From NCBI GenBank assembly GCA_030180135.1, contig CM058233.1, forward strand, positions 59,292,500 through 59,356,499: a DNA stretch of 64,000 nucleotides, in the 5' to 3' direction. The notes under the pieces were generated by a model that had not been told where the DNA came from, did not search any database, and saw only the letters and a list, made by a program, of their open reading frames with translations. The stretch comes from Orychophragmus violaceus (lineage: Eukaryota; Streptophyta; Magnoliopsida; Brassicales; Brassicaceae). The position numbers and the translations under genes are program-made. Of the stretch, positions 22,247 to 33,721 are shown one piece after another. How positions within the stretch are numbered: the first letter of the stretch is position 1; every line of letters starts with the position of its first letter.

Positions 22247-22838
22247 TGAAAGCGCAAGGACTACTTGATACAGGAACTAGAACACAAAGTAACACAAGGG
22301 TTTTTCACAAGACTTTTTATTGCAAAGCAAACTTACACGTTTCACCTTAACAACCTTATCTCTCTTGCTTTTTGATCTAACACTGATCTTAAAGCCTTTT
22401 AGATTCACCCTTAACATCAAGTATGATTTTCTCTTGAGAACTCATCACTTTTTCTAAAAGCAATCTCTCTCTCTAAAGGCGCACCAAGCACATATGCCCT
22501 AGATGATCTATTTATACACCATATATCATCGTACAATTTCCTATTTTCCTTTTGGCATATTTCCTAAACTCACTTAGGTATATTTCCATTTTTCTTTATT
22601 TAGAGAAAAATATATTTTCCTAAATTCTTTTAAGTGCATATTCCATGAGTATCTTCACTGATCTTCACATCCAGCTCAGCTACTCATCTTTAGGTTTGTC
22701 CTTGTAAGCTTATTGTATCCATGATTTCCATATCTCTTCGTGCCAGATCACGCTCTGCATTGTTGACTTAGTCATTATTGCACACGTTGCTTGATTCAGC
22801 ATCTGTCGTAACTCATGCTCCAGCTCATTGTATCTTCA
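22247..22838 (-). repeat. Copia-0 5' LTR, intact, 592 bp
   Basis: On the plus strand it runs TGAAAGCGCAAGG ... TATCTTCA. The PBS complement gctctgatacca lies immediately to its left, so it is the 5' LTR of a minus-strand element. It provides the empty-site reference for both insertions in the other LTR. Confidence 0.92.
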
Positions 22839-22843
22839 TGAAA

Positions 22844-24285
22844 GCCTTTAGCTTCTTAGATAATATATACATAGCTGAGGTTGATTTGTAGATATCTTAC
22901 GTCCCTTTCCAAAACTCCTCAATCGTGGGCAGGAAACTTGGCATCTCTGCAACCACATTCATGAACTTAAAAAGCCTTTTTGGTTTGAATGGATCAGCGA
23001 GAACTCTGATGCGACATCTGAGGTGATCAAAACATCCTCCAAGTTTGAGAACACAATAGGATTGAGGCAGAAAACTAGACCATGTCTGATTCATCATTGT
23101 GCGATATAATTTTTTTTATAAATGAGACCATCATCCCTCTTGTTCCACATGCAAATAGAGAGCCAGGATACTTCATATCCATCAAAGAATATTATGTGGA
23201 AGTGTTCTGAAACTCTCGCATGCCCAATGACACCGTTGGAAAAGTATGAAAACTAGAGTGTTCATCCGAATTGAGGGTCTCGTTGAAATCTCCGAAGACC
23301 AACCATGGCTTATTTCTGAATATAGCCCGAGTCTTGATGAATCTTCATATCATCACAAAGTTCTTTTCTATCCTCCATAGCGTTTGATGCGTAAACAAAT
23401 GAGCAAACTCTCTCTTCAGTCATCCCTTCTAGCAAAATGAAGAAAGTGATCATTTGCTTACTAGTAAAGCATGGAGCTACCCTAAATTTACAGTACTATA
23501 CCACCCAAATCCGGCCCAATCTACTACTATCATAATTTGAAATAAACAACCAGTCTTGAAAAATAGAGGAAGCAATGTGTGCAACCTTAGTTTTCTTAAC
23601 TCTTGTTTCTAGCAAACATCCAAATTGAAAATTTTCCTTATTGATCCAATCTCGAACCATCGTGTGTTTTATATATTTATTGAAACCACGAATATTCCAA
23701 CAGAGACCCGACATTAATGATTTCTTCGAGTGTTCCTTTTATTCAAAGTGCTAGGCGCAATATTCTTAGACTTTTGAACAGAAGATTTGGTAATGAACTT
23801 ATGATAGATCTTGGAATTTCTTGGAAATTGTTGTCTAGATGGACCAACCCCCAATTCCTTCTGCTTATCCTCTTATTCAATATCATCTTCAACATTTCCT
23901 CTGTTTTCTCGTCACTTTTTTTTTTAACATTTTCCTCCTCTTGTATTTTCCCTTCTGGAATTTCACATTCTTCTTTCTCGGAGCTCAATTATTAGAACCT
24001 CAAATTTGTTAGGATAGATACCTTGCCAAACTCCAAATCTGCTTTTGTTTTATTTGGACTTCTTCTTGCCTTTGAGGGAGAAATCATAATCCATTTTTTC
24101 TACTGGTCTTTGAGCTGCTTCTTCCAAAGGAAGCTGCTTTGTTAAAATTGTTGCTGGCTGTTCAGAAACTGTGATTTCTTTTGAGTTATTAATCTACAAT
24201 AACCCCGTAGCCTCATCTCTGCCTTCCTTAGACTCACCAAATTCCATTTGTTTTGAATTATCTCCCTCCTGAGCGATTTATGATT
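22844..24285 (-). pseudogene. LINE-A ORF1 C-terminus and ORF2 endonuclease, 5' segment
   Basis: Upstream half of LINE-A. From right to left: ORF1 tail (EITVSEQPATILTKQLPLEE; Lys-rich KGKKKSK), then ORF2 starting at the ATG at 23714 with GLCWNIRGFNKYIKHTMVRD, GCLLETRVKK and SSRLGRIWVV. A stop follows at 23496. A later frame at 22897-23097 (SFLPQSYCVLKLGGCFDHLR) holds the end of the nuclease domain and stops at 22897. The reading frame just right of the TGAAA duplication continues in phase at 13160, confirming that the copia element split one LINE. The junction with gypsy gag near 24285 is approximate. Confidence 0.82.
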
Positions 24286-24289
24286 GGTG

Positions 24290-25731
24290 CGGACTGTGGT
24301 ATTCAGCCAAATTCCGCGAGGAAGTAACGGTCCGCGAACCACAAACTCTTGACGATGCTTTACATCGCGCTTCGGCTTTCTCCCGCCTCGAAGAAGAAAC
24401 TACAACTCTCAGGGAAAAGAATCAAAAATAAAAGAATAATCGAGTTCGCAGAACTCAAGCGGCAAAAAGGATTCTAGTAAATCCGGAACCGTCAATGCGG
24501 TTGAAAGCCTAAAGGGCTCACGCAAGTTCGAGTATGACAAAGATAAGTATTGTGAACATCACAAGAAAAGAGGTCATTCGATAGACGAGTGTTACACTCG
24601 AGCTAAACTCGAAGCAAATAAGCTAGAGTCCGAGCAAACACAGGAATCCGAAGTCGAGGAGGTAGAACTTCCCGAAAATAAGGAACCTAAGTCGACCAAA
24701 GCGTCAAGTTCCAAAAAACCATCTCAAAATAAGAGAGAACGATCCAAAAAGGAGGGAACTCCCGAGGCTACACCTAAAGGTTCCTGCAAAAGAGTCGAGG
24801 TAATTCTCGGCGAACTGAGCCTATGCCACGTCCAAGAAGGATCAGTTTACACGCCACCTTCCGCTATGAGGAAAATCCTCAGCTCACGCGTCGGTCTTCC
24901 CCGTTGTTGCGGGGGGGGGGGGGGGTGTACGACTATACCCCCAAAACGAATCGACTTTATATTCGGAGGCTCCAAATTATGTCGAGACTCGGTCAACTCG
25001 ATCAAAGCTCTCCAAAGAAAAATCGAGACCGATAGGCGAGAAAGGGCTCCCATACAAGGCCCCGATCACGAGATCGTATTTCACGAAAGCAAGACGCTCG
25101 AACTCGACAAACCGGATGATGATGCTCTGCTTGTCTGCCTAGTCGTTGGAGATGTCGAGCTCTCTAGGATAATGATCGATACGGGAAGTTCCGTCGATGT
25201 CCTATTTTATAACGCATTCAAAAAGTTGGAGTTCGATGATTCAGAGATAGTCGAAGGACGAACTCCGCTAGTAGGGTTCGCCGGAGAAACGACATACTAA
25301 TTAGGCTTTGTCTTTACACCAGTCATCATTGGTGGGGTCCGAAGAATGACGGAGTTCGTCGTTGTAGATCGTCAGGCCCCATACAATGCGATCTTAGGAC
25401 GACCGTGGATTTACGACATGAAAGTTGTACCTTTGACGTACCATCAATGTGTCAAATTCCCAACTCCCAACGGAGTAAAAACCGTATACAGCAGTCAAAA
25501 ATTATCTAGAAGTTGTTACATGACCGGGTATAAACAGATCGAAATATCCCCCGCCTAGCAATTACAGAATCATGAGGAGATCGCCGAAATACGAACCAAA
25601 AGGTGGAATGACCCCAGTCAAAGAGGTCCCCTAAAAGACCTCACGGCGCAAGTTTGCATAGACGACATCCATCCTGAAAAATGCGTCGGTATTGGAGCCA
25701 ACCTTCCTAACTCTATAAGAGACGAACTGAT
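24290..25731 (+). pseudogene. Tat gypsy gag C-terminus and protease
   Basis: Gag tail KFREEVTVREPQTLDDALHR, then a frameshift, a zinc-knuckle-like CEHHKKRGHSIDECY (about 24555-24600), a Lys/Glu-rich linker, a G15 run (24911-24925) and the conserved FIFGGSKLCRDSVNSIKA segment. The retropepsin has the active-site motif IMIDTGSSVDVLFYNAF (about 25170-25220), then a TAA at 25298-25300 and ILGRPWIYDMKVVP. A further TAG follows at 25556-25558. Positions after that continue the pol frame up to the copia-1 insertion. Confidence 0.82.
24911..24925 (+). repeat. Poly-G run of 15
   Basis: Fifteen consecutive G inside the gypsy gag-protease linker. Such runs are rare in plant DNA and prone to slippage both in replication and in sequencing; the length should be treated as uncertain. 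Confidence 0.9.
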
Positions 25732-26378
25732 TGTAGGATTATGTGTGTTCATGGTGTAATTGTCAGGTTACAGCCTAGCACATAATCATCTAGGATCTAG
25801 GTGATTGCAATTGAATCATAAACAGATCAGGATCATTACCTTATGATTGCAGCGGATTAATCAATGGAATATCGAGATCTAAAAGAGCTGATGATTACCG
25901 GCTCCTCCTCAGGTATCCACACGCTTACAAGCTATTGGATCAGGCTGCTAGACCAAGCTGGAAATTGCAGAGAGAGAGAAGAAAAGAGAGGCAAAAATCG
26001 CAGACCAAAAAGCATTAGGGCTTCCTGCGCCTCTTCCTTCCTTTATATGGGCCCAAGTAATTAAACTAATGGCTCATTAGGCTTTTGGGCCCAAGGCCCA
26101 AATCAGACAAAAGACTGTCTTTTGTCTGGCCCATTTCTCTGTACAAATACAGTAAATGCCTTGCATCTTACCGTATTAATTCCATTTTAACTTTCCCGTT
26201 AGCTATGGTGTGTGACCCTTAGGGATCATACAATACTGGTAATAAGTCCTAAACTTATAGATCAAGAGCGGACTCTAGCAAGCCATCATGATCACCCAGT
26301 ATTTATGACTTATGTCTGATCTCGACACTTATCATACTTTCTAGAGTTAGTACGGTAGATTTCAGGACATTCCCAACA
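25732..26378 (-). repeat. Copia-1 3' LTR, 647 bp
   Basis: Plus-strand limits TGTAGGATTATG ... CCCAACA. Contains a perfect 11-bp inverted repeat cagacaaaaga/tcttttgtctg around a 3-nt loop (26104-26128), also present in the other LTR. Confidence 0.93.
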
Positions 26379-29300
26379 ATCTCCCACTTGTACTGGAATC
26401 CTACATTCCCTAATCCTTTTGTCTCAATATCTCGATCTGGCATAAGGCAAGATGCGTGTCATCCTTATATAGCCAGACCATTTTAATCGGACCAGATTTG
26501 ATACTGACAATTCAAACGACTTGGGCAAGTCCGTTTGGGAGTGGCCACTCTCTTACCAGCTATCAAGTCTCCGATTGGCCTAGAGATATTACCTCTGTTA
26601 TACGGCAGGGACAAATCCCATCTTGTTCCATCACTATGAACTACACACTTTATAATACACCCAACCAAGGTCCTTATAGCTCCCAGTTACGAAACAGCGT
26701 TAGACAATGATCAAAGCGCATCATTCCATGTGCAGCCACATGCATGCGAACTCAGGTCTAAGGACTATACTCTATAGTCGTATATGAGAACCTCTTATGA
26801 CACAGATATTAATATCTTGTAGAGTTCTCATCAGCGGGCCATGTCCGGTCATATGCTCCCCTACATATACCTATGTGTCGACTTTGATGCCGCGCATCTA
26901 TGACCCCTCGAAACTTGGTCATAAGTCTCAACACAATCTAGTCTCAAGTGGTTGTTGGTGTTCCAATTTCAACAACCTTCGACTATGGACACTATGATTT
27001 ATGTCATTTCGTTAAATATGGGGTTTCAGGATCAAGTCTACTCATGTACTTCGATGGCCCATATATAATGACATGAATCATTTTTGGAACGATTATTTAT
27101 ATCACAGTTAAAATAATCCAGAAATCATAGATTTCATAAACATAAAATATTATGTTTACATGAACCTTTCAAAACAACTAAATAAAGCCCTTTACAAACT
27201 CCCACTGAAATTAAGACTACATCTTAATTTCACTTATCCTACAGCTACAGTCCGCGACTCGTGCTTAGGCCTAAGGAGTGGCTTCGTTAATAGATTAGCA
27301 ACGTTCTCATTCGTTGAAACTTGCTGATCTACTTAACACCTCTGTCATTTATCTCACGGAATAGGTTATACCTACCCTCAAGGTGTTTGGACCTCTGATG
27401 TGCAGCTAGTCTCATCTATGCTGGGAATCACATCAAGTTCAGTGATGAACTCTTCTTTCCAAACAACCTCTTTCGCCGCTTCTCAAGCTGCGAAATGTTC
27501 AGCTTAAGTCATGGAGTCAGCAACAGTGCCTTGCACCGCCAGTCAGACACAAGATATAGCCGGACTGTGACCGGGAATTATCTTTGTCTATTGGAAACTT
27601 GCCTTTCAGACTCTATCGACTTGTAGCACCTCACTTTCTCCGTAAATCAAGAATTTATCCTTAGTATTCCTCAAATACTTTAGGATATTCTTTACGGCAA
27701 TCCAGTGATTCTTTGCTGGATTTGACTGGTCTTGCTTAACATTAAAACAACATCAAACAAGTACGTTTCATGGCATACATGATAGATCCAATTGCCGACG
27801 CATATGGAATCTCATCCATGCATTTAAGCTCAGCAGTTATCGTAGGACACTGTATCTTGCTTAACGTAATGCCATGTGACATTGGCATAAAACCCTTCTT
27901 GGAATGCTGAAAACGTGTAGGACTTTGTCAATTTAAGAATCCTGACTTTGTCCTACCAGCTCTTTTGGATCTCTATCTTTGGATCCAAAATCCAAGAACA
28001 TACGTGGTTTTACCCATGTCAATCACAAAACCAACTCCCAAGCCAGTCCATTACCGACTGCAGCATTGGGACGTTATTTCCGAGAATCAGTATGTCATCG
28101 ACATACACTATGAGAAATGCAACATCGCTCCCACTTATCTATTAGTAAACGCACAGTTCCGCTTCGTTCCTGTTCAAGTCAAAACCTTGACTACTTCAAC
28201 AGAACGAAGATTCCAACTCCGATATGTTTGCTTCCATCCATGAATGGATCGATGAAGCCAACTTACACAAAAAGTAATTTTTTCGGAGTCCGGGCTCACT
28301 TTCGCTTCTTTGAATTTCGCAGATTCGTCGCTTTCAATGATCATCAGATCATGCGAACTTTCAATGATCATCAGGTTCAACTAATGACGAGAAATCACTC
28401 TCGGATTAGTGACTGATTCATTCATATCTGCGAACTTCAGGCTCTACAGGTGTAGATTCTACAGAAATCTGTAAATCCATCCGTTGCTCTCCCTCAACAG
28501 GTTGAGCAGCCTCCTGTATTTCTCGAATTTCTTCGAGTTATACTTTTACTCCCACTGTTCTTCTTGGAAAGTAACTTCTCTTCTTAGAAAACAGAATGGA
28601 CGTAAAAGTAACAAGCCTTGGTTTCCCTAGGACAACCAGTGAAGTAGCACAACTACAAATACTCAGTAAAGACGAATTTGGATCGATTCCAATCCACATT
28701 TACGTGGTGTCTTTCAACTGATATTGGTGGAACTATTTCAGCGTAAACTTAGATATTTCTAGAGCGTTATTCTTAAAGAATATCATGGAAGATTCGTGTG
28801 ACTCATCTTTAATCATTTCTAATAAGATCTGATTCTTTCTCACAGAATACCTCAAGGTTTTCAGGAGAATTGAGCTGTGAAACGACTTCACACTCATTCA
28901 GATGATCACACCATTAATGACTCAAGTATTCTTACTCGTGATCTAATCCAGAGTCTCAATACTTCTGTCACTTTGATTCTATACCTCATTCTGGAACTCT
29001 TTCGACCATGTCAAAGAATTCCGACTTGTGTCTCATCAAATGAACACAGTCATACTCACTGAAGTAATCAGTAGAGATAATGAAGTACATGAAATTTTCT
29101 CTGGCATTACTGCTCATCGGGCCACATACATGAGTATGTTCAAGGTCCAATAAGCCTTTGGGCTTTTCTCTAGCTCGGCTAAGATGGGCCCTTTGTCTTT
29201 TGGTCCAGTAAGCAGAATTCAAGTCTCATAAGATATCCGATCAAATGAGCCCAAAAGTCCATATCTATGGGGTTTCTGAATCCGACTTACTCTATGTGAC

Positions 29301-29718
29301 CAAAACATTTACGCCAAGAAAAATCAGGTTTAATTCATCAGATTTAAACCAATTCGGTATTTATGTTACATTTAGGCACTCTTTGGTTTAAGACATAAAA
29401 CCCATTCCTCGAATAGGGTGCTACAATTAATATTTCATTGAGATCAAAAGAACAAAACTTGTCTTTTATCAAAATGAAAAACATTCAAATTCTTACAAGA
29501 AAATGAAAGACAACTCTGCTTAAAGCAGGTACATTGTAGCAATTACTTAATACAAAACCAAGCCTCAAAGGCTTCTACAAGTGAAAACCCTATGGCTGAG
29601 GCAGCATCCATAGCTCCTTCCAGACATGCAGTTCCACTTGTCCTTCCTTCAACGTTCTACTGTTGCTCAGGCTCTGCATATTATAACAAATATCAGTGCC
29701 ACAACCAGTATCCAATAC
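26379..29718 (-). pseudogene. Copia-1 pol remnant (protease to RNase H), multiply broken
   Basis: Minus-strand traces in order: protease start LDTGCGTDIC (just after 29719), a decayed GAG-pre-integrase region, integrase HTHVCGPMSSNARENFMYFI (about 29130-29070), then RT and RNase H traces such as DEIPYASAIGSIMYAMKRT (about 27815-27760), HWIAVKNILKYLRNTKDKFL (about 27710-27650) and ADSMT followed by a TAA. Lesions include a 1-nt deletion after MKRT (27751-27762) and the TAA at 27506-27504 within the RNase H TEAEY-type motif; both are shared with copia-2. A 10-bp deletion near 27731 is private to copia-1. Confidence 0.82.
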
Positions 29719-30609
29719 CTATAAGGTAGAACTTGAAGTAATAACATGAATACCTGAGGAAGTAGTTTCATACATCAACTTCAACTCCTCATAATCTTCC
29801 ATGAATTTAATGCAATCTCTTTTCCAATGCCCAGTCTCTTTACAGTAGCAGCACTTACCAACATAAGATGTATCTGACTCGGGCTCAGAAGACACACGCT
29901 TGCCATGATTCAAAATCTGGACAACTTTGTCTTCACCCTTGTCAGCACTAGGTTTAGTAAACCTACCCTTCTCCATTATGAGATTATACAGGGTACTCTT
30001 CACGTTTGGCTCAACTGTCTTGAGCATATCATGCAGTTCAGTCAGCGTCTTCGTTAAGCCTTTCTTGATATAGTTCCAACTGAACTTATCATAGCTTGAC
30101 GGCAGTGACTGCAGAATGATCTCAGTTGCCAATTCTTGGCTAACTGGATAATCCAGTTTCCTCAGGTTATCAATGTAACCCATCATTTTACTGACATGAG
30201 GACTTACTGGATGATCATTTGGTAGCTTGCAGCTAGTGAGAGATTTAACCAACTGGTATCTCTCCACTCTTACCTGCTCCTGAAATTTCAATTTCAGGCT
30301 GCTGATCATCTCTATTGGCGACTCCATGTTCTCATATTGCTTCAGCAAATCTGAGTCCATGGTAGCCAATATCAGACCACGCACATCTACCGCATCATTA
30401 TAATGCTTATTCCAAGCATCATATACTGCATGAGAGGCATTGGACCCGATCCTCTCGGGGAGAGCTCTCTCAAGGACATAGTCCTTTCTCTCCTGCCTGA
30501 GGACTAGCCTCAGGTTCCGCGACCAAGTCAAGAAATTTGATCCGTTCAGTTTGTCCATCTCAAGGACAGACCGGATTGAGAAAGTGTTTTGTTTGTTTGT
30601 GCTCGTCAT
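29719..30609 (-). CDS. Copia-1 gag (UBN2 plus zinc knuckle), 296 aa
   Basis: Capsid/nucleocapsid protein of the element. The start MTSTNKQNTFSIRSVLEMDK is followed by LNGSNFLTWSRNLRLVLRQE (typical copia gag N-terminus), a UBN2 helical domain (about 65-215, with SLKLKFQEQVRVERYQLVKS) and a CCHC knuckle CYCKETGHWKRDC at about residues 258-270. The ORF ends with TAG at 29721-29719 where copia-2 has a Lys codon, so gag is here cut off from the protease motif LDTGCGTDIC that follows. The gag domains themselves are complete. Confidence 0.85.
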   Translation of the reverse strand: MTSTNKQNTFSIRSVLEMDKLNGSNFLTWSRNLRLVLRQERKDYVLERALPERIGSNASHAVYDAWNKHYNDAVDVRGLILATMDSDLLKQYENMESPIEMISSLKLKFQEQVRVERYQLVKSLTSCKLPNDHPVSPHVSKMMGYIDNLRKLDYPVSQELATEIILQSLPSSYDKFSWNYIKKGLTKTLTELHDMLKTVEPNVKSTLYNLIMEKGRFTKPSADKGEDKVVQILNHGKRVSSEPESDTSYVGKCCYCKETGHWKRDCIKFMEDYEELKLMYETTSSGIHVITSSSTL

Positions 30610-32136
30610 AGCTGAAATTTAGAGATAAATAGAGTTTTAGTTATTTAGTTCATAAAAGAGTAATCTTAACAACTTATAAGAAAACTCGCATTGCATTCAA
30701 AATTTCTTTGTTTAACCTCATAAGAATGCAATGATTCCGAGACCCATGTTCAACTAAAACCAAAGTGGGCCACTGGCCGTCACCCGGAATTAGCTTTACT
30801 TGGTAAGCATACACACAGCTAGTTATATCCATATAACTCTCGGTTGTGGATTGGGCCCAAGGCCCAATACACCAGATGTCTCAAGGCCCGGGACTCCCGA
30901 TGGCCCAGTCAAGGAAACCAATCTCTTACAGCCAAATAATCACTAAAGTCTGGGACTCCCAATGAAATTAGTGACTATATACTACTTTACTTACGCGAAA
31001 ACAGACACCTCACACTGTAAGTCATATCTGTAATCGAATAAGCGTTAAGTAGCTGACAAGATTGGAAAGACATCCAAGCTTGATATTGTTTTTGAGGATT
31101 TTCAGTTTTATTTCCAAAAATAGAAGATTACTATTTTGGGAAACTTACTTATTTTAGAAACTTTCTAAATTTAGTAACATACTAAAAATAGAAATTTCTA
31201 ATTTAATATTTTATAAATATTTTCGGGTTGGGTCACAAATTATAGGCCCAATTCTTGGCCCAAGACCATAGAATTCCAGTTGGCCCAATAATTTGACATA
31301 ACCGAGTTGGTTTATTAATTCTGGTCCAAGACCAAATTAACTATCAAAACCATCGGTTATTTACTAAACCAGACCAGCTCTAAATTATTTGGTCCAACCA
31401 AATCAAACTTAGACCAGCCTTCGGTTTAGGTTAAAATTCAATTTTGAATTTAAATCCGGTTTAACCAGAAATTAAATAATACCAATTGCATTAAATAATT
31501 TCCAGCAAACCGCGATTTTGGGTTAACCGCTTAAACCATAATTAATTAAATAATTAATTAATTCATCCAAAGCAATCTTTTATATAAATCGAATCATAAC
31601 AAACATCACGATTCAAAACAATTTGATTCTCTTGAAAAACCATATATGAATCGCTAAAGACAAAAACATGATTCAAAATCAAACATCAAAGTCAAACACG
31701 TTTCTCATGAACAAAACAAATTCAACAAGTGATTTATACCAAGCACAAAAGGACAAAATCGCTATGAACAATGACCTTAGTACAAATCGTTTCATCACAT
31801 AATTAATAATTCACAAGCTGTTATCGATTCATACCAATATGAAACAAGAACAACTTTGATAGTTTAATTATATCGATTCAAGCAAATCACTAAAAGACAA
31901 ACGACTTTGACATTTCAAATCAAACAAACATTCGATTCTCAACATTCGATTGTTTATTCAATAATACGATCATACGATTGATACAAAGAGACGATATCGA
32001 CTTAATCATCAAGCTTTCATATTAGGGTTTTACTAGTTCTAATCAAATTTCTTAAACCAAATTCGATTCTTAACATTAAAACAACCTAAATATGATCCAA
32101 ACAGCAAAAACCTAACGACCTAGGCTCTGATACCAC
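30610..32136 (-). other. Copia-1 untranslated leader and PBS
   Basis: About 1.5 kb between the PBS and gag with no ORF. It contains GGCCCAA-rich repeats (for example 30854-30870, 31245-31290) that are similar in copia-2. The PBS complement is at the right edge beside the 5' LTR. Confidence 0.75.
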
Positions 32137-32743
32137 TGTAGGATTATGTGTGTTCATGGTGTAATTGTCAGGTTACAGCCTAGCACATAATCATCTAGGA
32201 TCTAGGTGATTGCAATTGAATCATAACCAGATCAGGATCATTACCTTATGATTGCAGCGGATTAATCAATGGAATATCGAGATCTAAAAGAGCTGATGAT
32301 TACCGGAGGCTGCTAGACCAAGCTGGAAATTGCAGAGAGAGAGAAGAAAAGAGAGGCAAAAATCGCAGACCAAAAAGCATTAGGGCTTCCTGCGCCTCTT
32401 CCTTCCTTTATATGGGCCCAAGTAATTAAACTAATGGCTCATTAGGCTTTTGGGCCCAAGGCCCAAATCAGACAAAAGACTGTCTTTTGTCTGGCCCATT
32501 TCTCTGTACAAATACAGTAAATGCCTTGCATCTTACCGTATTAATTCCATTTTAACTTTCCCGTTAGCTATGGTGTGTGACCCTTAGGGATCATACAATA
32601 CTGGTAATAAGTCCTAAACTTATAGATCAAGAGCGGACTCTAGCAAGCCATCATGATCACCCAGTATTTATGACTTATGTCTGATCTCGACACTTATCAT
32701 ACTTTCTAGAGTTAGTACGGTAGATTTCAGGACATTCCCAACA
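32137..32743 (-). repeat. Copia-1 5' LTR, 607 bp
   Basis: Identical to 25732-26378 by eye except for one substitution and loss of 40 bp (ctcctcctcaggtatccaca and the 20 bp after it) following gattaccgg. Confidence 0.93.
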
Positions 32744-32748
32744 CTGAT

Positions 32749-33697
32749 ATCATTACTCAAGCAGAATGTGGAGTCATTCGCATGGTCCTCGGATGAAATG
32801 AAAGGAATCGATATCGATGTAACGAGCCATGAGCTAAATGTCGATCCAACCTACAAACCAATTAGACAAAAATGTCGTAAGTTCGGCCCCGGGCGAGCTC
32901 AAGCCGTTAACACGTGAGTCGATCGGTTACTGGAAATAGGATCGATCAGGGAAGTGAAATACCCCGACTGGCTTGCCAACCCGGTTGTAGTGAAGAAAGA
33001 GAATTGGAATTAGAGAGTATGTGTAGACTTCACGGATATCAACAAAGCATGTCCAAAGGACAGCTTCCCACTACCGCACATCGACCGATTGGTAGAGGCC
33101 ACAGCTGGACATCAGCTCCTGTCCTTCATGGATGCATTATCGGGATACAATCAAATATTGATGAACCCAGAGGATCTGGAAAAGACCTCGTTCATAACAG
33201 ATCAAGGCACCTACTGCTACAAAGTGATGCCTTTTGGCCTCAAGAATGCGGGATCTACTTACCAACGCCTCGTCAACAAATTGTTCGCCATACTACTGGG
33301 TAAAACCATGGAGGTTTACATTGACAATATGTTGGTCAAATCCTCAAAATGCGAGGATCATATAGCCCCAGCTAAAAGAATGCTTCCTCATTCTCAACAA
33401 GTATGGGATGAAGCTCAACCCCGCGAAGTGTACATTTGGTGTTCCATCAGGAGAATTCCTGGGTTACCTAGTAACCGAAAGGGGAATCGAAGCAAATCCC
33501 AAGCAGATCGCCACATTTTTGGAAATGTCATCCCGAACACAACGGGGAAAACCCAAAGACTGACCGGCAAAATTGCAGCGCTGAACCGCTTTATATCGTG
33601 GTCGACTAACAAATATCTTCCTTTCTACCAACTACTCAAAGCAAATAAAATTTTTTTTTGGGATGAGAAATGTGAAGAAGCATTCACCCAGCTTTAA
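32749..33697 (+). pseudogene. Tat gypsy reverse transcriptase, broken
   Basis: Continues from the protease region across the copia-1 insertion. Blocks: FAWSSDEMKGID, VNVDPTYKPIRQK-like start, WLANPVVVKKEN, VCVDFTDINKACPKD, FMDALSGYNQILMNPEDLEK, YKVMPFGLKNAGSTYQRLVN and MEVYIDNMLVKS. The catalytic YxDD motif reads YIDN (about 33318-33330), replacing the second Asp. A stop lies near 32914, another near 33013, and compensating frame changes occur around 33375-33540. It ends with LLKANKIFFWDEKCEEAFTQL and a TAA at 33695. Confidence 0.85.
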
Positions 33698-33721
33698 ACT
33701 TATATAAGCGAGCCTCCGATA

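Larger units (their letters stand above)
13161..22838 (-). mobile_element. Copia-0: Ty1/copia-type element lacking pol, with nested MULE and AT-rich insertion
   Basis: LTR retrotransposon on the minus strand flanked by the 5-bp duplication TGAAA (13156-13160 and 22839-22843). The 5' LTR is 22247-22838. The PBS lies just inside it (22233-22245; TGGTATCAGAGC on the minus strand, initiator Met tRNA). A gag pseudogene follows, then a purine-rich tract (AAAAGGGGGAGAT, minus) next to the 3' LTR, which ends at 20088. Protease, integrase, RT and RNase H are all absent between gag and the PPT. LTR divergence is roughly 3 per cent by eye, so this is the oldest of the three copia insertions here. Confidence 0.9.
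25732..32743 (-). mobile_element. Copia-1: young gag-bearing Ty1/copia element with dead pol
   Basis: Minus-strand LTR retrotransposon with target duplication CTGAT (25727-25731 and 32744-32748). 5' LTR 32137-32743, PBS complement gctctgatacca just left of it (32124-32136), gag 29719-30609, decayed pol 26379-29718, PPT (AAGTGGGAGAT, minus) at 26379-26389, 3' LTR 25732-26378. The LTRs differ by one substitution (a/c near 25821 and 32226) and one 40-bp deletion in the 5' LTR. The insertion is therefore recent, although its pol cannot be translated. Confidence 0.93.

Noticed and set aside
27948..28416. Plus-strand ORFs of 65-99 aa repeated at 47249-47717
   Set aside because: They are antisense frames of the decayed copia pol; they recur because the two copia elements are related.
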